Shown in pieces: positions 7,317 to 11,023 of a DNA stretch of 11,023 nt. Positions within the stretch are counted from its first letter, which is position 1. Each line of letters starts with the position of its first letter. The stretch is from positions 1 to 11,023 of the forward strand of contig JAJZDR010000043.1 of assembly GCA_021805885.1 (NCBI GenBank), written 5' to 3'. This stretch comes from a bacterium (GTDB lineage Bacteria; Patescibacteria; Dojkabacteria; JAKAPS01; JAJZLI01). Under the pieces are notes generated by a model that saw only the letters and a list, made by a program, of their open reading frames with translations, ran no database searches and was not told the origin of the DNA. A program made the translations under genes and the position numbers.

Positions 7317-8942
7317 ATGATTAAAAAGATAAGGGTAAACTTTAAAGGTTCAGAGGATGTTTTATTTCCAAGGTTAATAACTGAAAAGCAAAAATATATA
7401 AAAATAGATAGTAGGTTTTATAAAATGTATTATCTGCATGACTTTCCTCAAGATGTTACACAATTTTATTTTTCTGATTTTCTCAATTTGAATTCAAATA
7501 TAACAATAAGACAATTTTTACAGCCCATTGATAAAAAAGCCTTACTTCAAGGTATAAAGATGAGGATTGCTGCACTATCCACAAAAAGGCATAAAAGGAT
7601 TTCTTCAGGTAAAATTAGGGATATGTCACTGGATGTTGAGATTTCAAATCTAGAAGATTTTAATTTATCTATTGTAAATCAAGAAGAAGAGGGAGTATTG
7701 TTTGGTATAGTTATTGCTATATCTGAAAATTCACAATCAAAATTAGATATTTCTTGTAAAAATTTTGAACTTTTTGCTGGATCACGTAGTTTCAAATTTT
7801 ACCCATTAGATTTAAGGCAAGCAGAAGGTTATAAATCACTACTACATTCATCTTATTCCGATATATCTTTGCCAACAATTATTAATCTTAATACAGTAGC
7901 AGCATCTACTCTGTTTACATCTAATAACCTTATTGATTTTACAGGAATAATATATGGAATAAATGTTAATACTAAATCTATTATAGCTTTTGATATATTT
8001 AAATTTGAGAACTATAACGCAGTTGTATTTGCAAAGTCTGGAGCTGGAAAAAGTTTTTTTGCAAAAACTGTTATTCTGAGGATGGTATCAAAAGGTATAA
8101 AAACTATTGTTATAGATCCAGAAGGTGAATATTTGAATCTTGCAAAAAACCTGAATGGAAAGATACTTAAACTGAGTCATGATTCAATGTTTCATATAAA
8201 TCCATTTGATTTAACTAAGAATGAGAATGTTGAAGAGAAGATACAATTTTTAAAAGGTTTTTTAAAACGTGCCTGTAGTTATTATGATAAAAACGAAATA
8301 GACAGAGCCCTAATTAAAGTATATAAGGAATATAAAACTCCTACATTTGTTGATTTATATAATATCCTTTTAAAATCAAAGGCCCGAGTGGCAGATGAGA
8401 TATACAATATAGCCTTGGGTACCAATGCTTCCTTGTATGCTCAAAAGACAAATATAAATATATCTTCCAATGACGATTTAATTGTTTTTGATATTTCAAA
8501 TTTAGATAATGAAAACATATCATTGATGATGTACCTTGTTTTAAATTTTATATGGAATATGCAAGATGGAAAAACTCAAAGAGAGATTTTTATTGATGAG
8601 GCACACAGGTTATTTGAAAATATGGATCTGGTTAATTATTTAAAAACAATTTCAAAAAGAGCAAGGAAATATAATTTTGGAATTTTCTATATAACTCAAG
8701 ATGTGGAGGATTTTATTGTAACAGAACAAGGAAGGTCAATTATTGCGAATACATCACTTAAGGTATTGTTAAAACAGGAAAAAATAAACATACCTGGATT
8801 GTCACGCTCCTTCTCTCTCTCTGGTGATGAAAAAAATTCTTTATTGAAATTTGATATAGGGGAAGCTTTGATTATAGCTAAAGATATTCATATAAACAGT
8901 AAAATATTTGCATTTGATTTTGAAAAAGATTTTTTCGCATAG
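7317..8942 (+). CDS. VirB4-type T4SS ATPase (module 2)
   Basis: This 541-residue VirB4/TraC family ATPase lacks both the N-terminal linker and the acidic tail of its paralog at 1733-3922. Residues about 15-225 are the CagE/TrbE/VirB4 middle domain. Walker A AKSGAGKS is at 239-246 (catalytic Lys245) and is identical to that of the paralog. Walker B IFIDE is at 424-428, followed by SKRARKYNFG and TQDVEDF, again colinear with the paralog. The N-terminal TraC-like domain is on the separate gene immediately upstream. It is the last gene of the operon starting at 5204, and its TAG lies 2 bp from the stop of the convergent sortase gene. It would energise the VirB2/VirB6/PrgI-like complex at the inner membrane. 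Confidence 0.9.
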   Translation: MIKKIRVNFKGSEDVLFPRLITEKQKYIKIDSRFYKMYYLHDFPQDVTQFYFSDFLNLNSNITIRQFLQPIDKKALLQGIKMRIAALSTKRHKRISSGKIRDMSLDVEISNLEDFNLSIVNQEEEGVLFGIVIAISENSQSKLDISCKNFELFAGSRSFKFYPLDLRQAEGYKSLLHSSYSDISLPTIINLNTVAASTLFTSNNLIDFTGIIYGINVNTKSIIAFDIFKFENYNAVVFAKSGAGKSFFAKTVILRMVSKGIKTIVIDPEGEYLNLAKNLNGKILKLSHDSMFHINPFDLTKNENVEEKIQFLKGFLKRACSYYDKNEIDRALIKVYKEYKTPTFVDLYNILLKSKARVADEIYNIALGTNASLYAQKTNINISSNDDLIVFDISNLDNENISLMMYLVLNFIWNMQDGKTQREIFIDEAHRLFENMDLVNYLKTISKRARKYNFGIFYITQDVEDFIVTEQGRSIIANTSLKVLLKQEKINIPGLSRSFSLSGDEKNSLLKFDIGEALIIAKDIHINSKIFAFDFEKDFFA

Positions 8943-8944
8943 AG

Positions 8945-9742
8945 TTATTTTACAAGCACAGCCTTAACTATGTATCTTTGAGTTCCAATACCTGGAGGTA
9001 TACACGTCATAAGAGTAAGGTACTTTTTATTCTTTGATGCTGCTAGTACAGAAAAATCAGTAGGTTGAACTACTCTTGCTGTAAAGACCTTATACGTATA
9101 TGTTATTCCTTTAAATTTTAGATAAATTAAATTTCCATTACTTAATTTTAATATGTTTGTGAAAATGCCAAGGAAAGAGCTGGGATATAAGTCGGCAAAC
9201 CATTGGGGAGCAGAGTGACCATAGACATAAACATTTCCAGTTTCTCCAGGAAGAGCAGTCCCTTGCATTTGCGCAAGTGAATTTACAAGAACATGCTCAT
9301 AGGCTTGTGTATTAAACCCGTCAACATTTGTTTTTACTGGGACATTATTAAGGTTTATAGTAGGAATGGAAAGGTAAAAATATCCTTTATAGCTTGAATC
9401 ATTCTTTAGAGTTTGACTATTGATTATTTTTGTAAAATATGAGGATGATGGGTCTGCGTTTACTATAGCACTCTGATATTTATGAAGAAGGTTTGTGTCT
9501 ATATAATATTTAATAAGTGGAGATGCAGCTATAAACACAAAAAATCCTCCTATAACTATTAAAAATATAGATCCATAATTAAATCGCAATTTTCTCTTCT
9601 GGAAGAGCCTTTTCTTTTTAAATCCTATCTTTGGCATTCTGAAGTATCTAGATACAAGATTCGTTTGGCCAAAAGGCATTTTAACCCTAAAAATTAAATT
9701 TTTTCTGGAGTGGATTTCTTTTACGTACATGTACTTTGCCAT
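8945..9742 (-). CDS. Sortase (LPXTG-type cysteine transpeptidase family)
   Basis: This 265-residue membrane-anchored sortase has a basic cytoplasmic N-terminus of about 56 residues, a single membrane helix (about 57-76) and an extracytoplasmic catalytic domain. The triad is visible: His176 in VYVYGHSAP, Cys247 in LTLMTCIPPG and Arg256 in GTQRYIVKA. Sortases cleave a C-terminal sorting motif and join surface proteins or pilins to an amine acceptor. The subclass is uncertain; the TC-IPPG pattern is common in Patescibacteria sortases. No protein in this window shows a clear LPXTG-like sorting signal, so its substrate is probably elsewhere. ATG at 9742 is chosen because an extended -10 promoter lies 7 nt before it; Met5 and Met22 are alternatives. 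It converges on the VirB4 gene and is divergent from dnaJ. Confidence 0.92.
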   Translation of the reverse strand: MAKYMYVKEIHSRKNLIFRVKMPFGQTNLVSRYFRMPKIGFKKKRLFQKRKLRFNYGSIFLIVIGGFFVFIAASPLIKYYIDTNLLHKYQSAIVNADPSSSYFTKIINSQTLKNDSSYKGYFYLSIPTINLNNVPVKTNVDGFNTQAYEHVLVNSLAQMQGTALPGETGNVYVYGHSAPQWFADLYPSSFLGIFTNILKLSNGNLIYLKFKGITYTYKVFTARVVQPTDFSVLAASKNKKYLTLMTCIPPGIGTQRYIVKAVLVK

Positions 9743-9749
9743 AGGTGTT

Positions 9750-9758
9750 ATTATATCA
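9750..9758 (-). promoter_or_regulatory. Extended -10 promoter of the sortase gene, predicted leaderless
   Basis: The minus strand reads TGATATAAT, a perfect TATAAT with the TGn extension. No TTGACA-like -35 lies at the expected spacing (TAAGGC is there). Only 7 nt separate the -10 box from the ATG at 9742, so transcription should start at or next to the start codon. Confidence 0.6.
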
Positions 9759-9772
9759 TGAATATATGATAT
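9753..9772. repeat. Inverted repeat overlapping the sortase promoter
   Basis: ATATCAT (9753-9759) and ATGATAT (9766-9772) are perfect 7-bp arms around GAATAT. The left arm overlaps the -10 box of the sortase promoter, so a dimeric regulator could block it. The site is A/T-rich, and chance is a real alternative. Confidence 0.35.
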
Positions 9773-9835
9773 GCCTTATAAAACAAGAGGTAAAGGGCTT
9801 CGGGTGTATGCAGACTATCAGATTATTAACTTATA

Positions 9836-9844
9836 TGCTAAAAT
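9836..9844 (+). promoter_or_regulatory. Extended -10 promoter of dnaJ
   Basis: TGCTAAAAT is a TGn-extended -10 box (5/6 match) ending 9 nt before the dnaJ ATG. No good -35 box is seen at 16-18 bp. The mRNA leader would be about 2-3 nt, with no Shine-Dalgarno site. No CIRCE-type inverted repeat is seen between 9743 and 9853. Confidence 0.45.
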
Positions 9845-9853
9845 ATTTTCGCC

Positions 9854-10990
9854 ATGGATGATTATTATAAAATTTTAGGTGTATCAAAGGATTCCGATAT
9901 AAAAGAAATCAAAAGAGCATATAGGAAGCTTGCAGGAGAACACCATCCTGATAAGAATAAATCTTCAGATGATAAAAAATTTAAAGAGATTAATGAAGCA
10001 TATTCAGTTTTGTCTGATCCACAAAAAAGAGCTAGTTATGATAGATTCGGGAATGCTGACTTTGCAAATCAACAAGGAGGTCCTAGTGGTGGGTATACTT
10101 CTGGAAGGCAGGCTGGTGGTGCCACTGGTGGCTTTAGGTATGAAACTTCTAGTGCTAATTTTGGAGGATTTGAAGATATATTTTCTGATCTTTTTGGTGG
10201 AGGATTCTCACAAACTGGTACTGGGTCAGGATCACAATCTAGATCTAGGTCTGGGACTCCAGATTTATCTGGAGATGATATGGAAATATATATCAATGTT
10301 GACCTAAAAGATATAGTTTTTGGCGCAGAAAAACAGCTTTCTTTCTATGCTATGGTAAAATGTGCAACATGTAGAGGAATTGGATCTTCAACATTTAAAA
10401 CTGAAACATGCTCTACTTGTAAGGGAAGTGGGCGCATAAGGAAGGTGTCACAAAGCTTCTTTGGAAATGTTGCAGTTGAAGAGGCATGTTCCACATGTAA
10501 GGGTACAGGAAAGATAATAAGAGATAAGTGTAGAATATGTGGAGGTTCTGGAAGAGTTAAACAATTAAAAAAAATGGTTGTTAAAATTCCAAAAGGCGCA
10601 AATGATGAAAGCATTTTAAAATTTCAAAAGGATGGAGGAGCAGGATTGAATGGAGGAGAAAGTGGAGACTTATATATTCATATTAAGGTTAACCAAGACT
10701 CTAGATTCAGGAGGGATGGTAATGATTTAAAAGTGGAATCTCATATTAGTATTTCAACTGCAGTACTTGGGGGTGTATTAAATATTGATACTCTATATGG
10801 AGCAATAAATTTGAAAATTCCACAAGGGACACAAAGTGGGGAAGTTTTTAGAATTAAACAAAAGGGTATTCCATATCTTCATGGAAGAGGAATTGGAGAT
10901 TTATATGTTACAGTTAAAGTAAACATTCCTAAAAGACTTTCAGGGAATGAGAAAAAACTATTTGAAACCTTAAAAACTTTAGAGTATTAA
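9854..10990 (+). CDS. dnaJ: Chaperone protein DnaJ (Hsp40, type I)
   Basis: This 378-residue protein has the complete type I DnaJ layout. The J domain (residues 3-66) carries the HPD motif at 31-33, which stimulates the DnaK ATPase. A Gly/Phe-rich linker spans about 75-120, followed by a Ser/Gly/Arg stretch to about 140. Four CxxCxGxG zinc-binding repeats start at C170, C186, C212 and C226. The C-terminal client-binding beta domains and a short dimerisation end follow. Length is close to E. coli DnaJ. It delivers unfolded proteins to DnaK in the cytoplasm. grpE and dnaK are not in the window, although often adjacent in other bacteria. The gene stands alone after its own promoter, divergent from the sortase gene. 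Confidence 0.97.
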   Translation: MDDYYKILGVSKDSDIKEIKRAYRKLAGEHHPDKNKSSDDKKFKEINEAYSVLSDPQKRASYDRFGNADFANQQGGPSGGYTSGRQAGGATGGFRYETSSANFGGFEDIFSDLFGGGFSQTGTGSGSQSRSRSGTPDLSGDDMEIYINVDLKDIVFGAEKQLSFYAMVKCATCRGIGSSTFKTETCSTCKGSGRIRKVSQSFFGNVAVEEACSTCKGTGKIIRDKCRICGGSGRVKQLKKMVVKIPKGANDESILKFQKDGGAGLNGGESGDLYIHIKVNQDSRFRRDGNDLKVESHISISTAVLGGVLNIDTLYGAINLKIPQGTQSGEVFRIKQKGIPYLHGRGIGDLYVTVKVNIPKRLSGNEKKLFETLKTLEY

Positions 10991-11023
10991 TTTTTTATTG
11001 TTCAAATCATCTTGTTGGTATAG

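Noticed and set aside
8922..8936. GAAAAA...TTTTTC hairpin near the end of VirB4 module 2 as a terminator
   Set aside because: The stem is almost all A-T, lies inside the coding sequence and has a tiny loop; it is too weak to call.
9930..10614. Alternative-frame and minus-strand open frames inside dnaJ
   Set aside because: dnaJ is unambiguous over this stretch; the other frames are by-products of its Gly-rich and Cys-rich codons.
1..10990. Possible alternative genetic code (TGA recoded, as in Gracilibacteria/Absconditabacteria)
   Set aside because: No gene stops at TGA, but no gene has an in-frame TGA either. All proteins are full length under the standard code and glycine uses GGN, so TGA avoidance as a stop fits low G+C.
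10991..11023. Possible terminator after dnaJ
   Set aside because: The 33 bases contain a T-run but no preceding stem; nothing can be supported.

Overview
This AT-rich window (about 30% G+C by eye) looks like chromosomal DNA of a Candidate Phyla Radiation (Patescibacteria) bacterium, possibly of the Microgenomates side. The reasons are the gene content (VirB4/TraC-like, PrgI-like and VirB2/VirB6-like genes, a bactofilin-like membrane protein, a sortase and dnaJ), short tightly packed genes, and a Gram-positive-like minimal type IV secretion (T4SS-like) gene set. The standard bacterial code fits: all stops are TAA or TAG and no gene needs TGA readthrough. The lineage call is an inference from protein style.

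Layout. (1) 1-3922, plus strand: a 5'-truncated gene ending in a carboxypeptidase-regulatory-like beta-sandwich domain, a TraC/VirB4 N-terminal-like protein, and a VirB4-type ATPase. (2) 3919-5070, minus strand: a beta-solenoid (bactofilin-like) protein with a multi-pass membrane C-terminus, converging on and overlapping the VirB4 gene by 4 bp. (3) 5071-5203: a divergent promoter region with a perfect TTGACA-N16-TATAAT promoter and a 14-bp direct repeat. (4) 5204-8942, plus strand: a compact operon of VirB2-like pilin, VirB6-like membrane protein, PrgI (VirB3)-like protein, a second TraC-N-like protein and a second VirB4 ATPase. (5) 8945-9742, minus strand: a sortase. (6) 9743-9853: a second divergent promoter region. 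(7) 9854-10990, plus strand: dnaJ. The last 33 bases hold nothing recognisable.

How the genes fit together: the two plus-strand blocks are paralogous. Each encodes a VirB4 that appears split into two adjacent genes, an N-terminal TraC-like domain and a separate ATPase. The second block also has the channel and pilin parts. Together they would form an inner-membrane T4SS-like or pilus-like machine with two different VirB4 motors. No VirD4 coupling protein, relaxase or outer-membrane component is visible. The sortase and the surface-type beta-solenoid protein suggest a cell-surface assembly region. No gene start has a clear Shine-Dalgarno site, and several promoters lie so close to the ATG that leaderless or near-leaderless mRNAs are likely.
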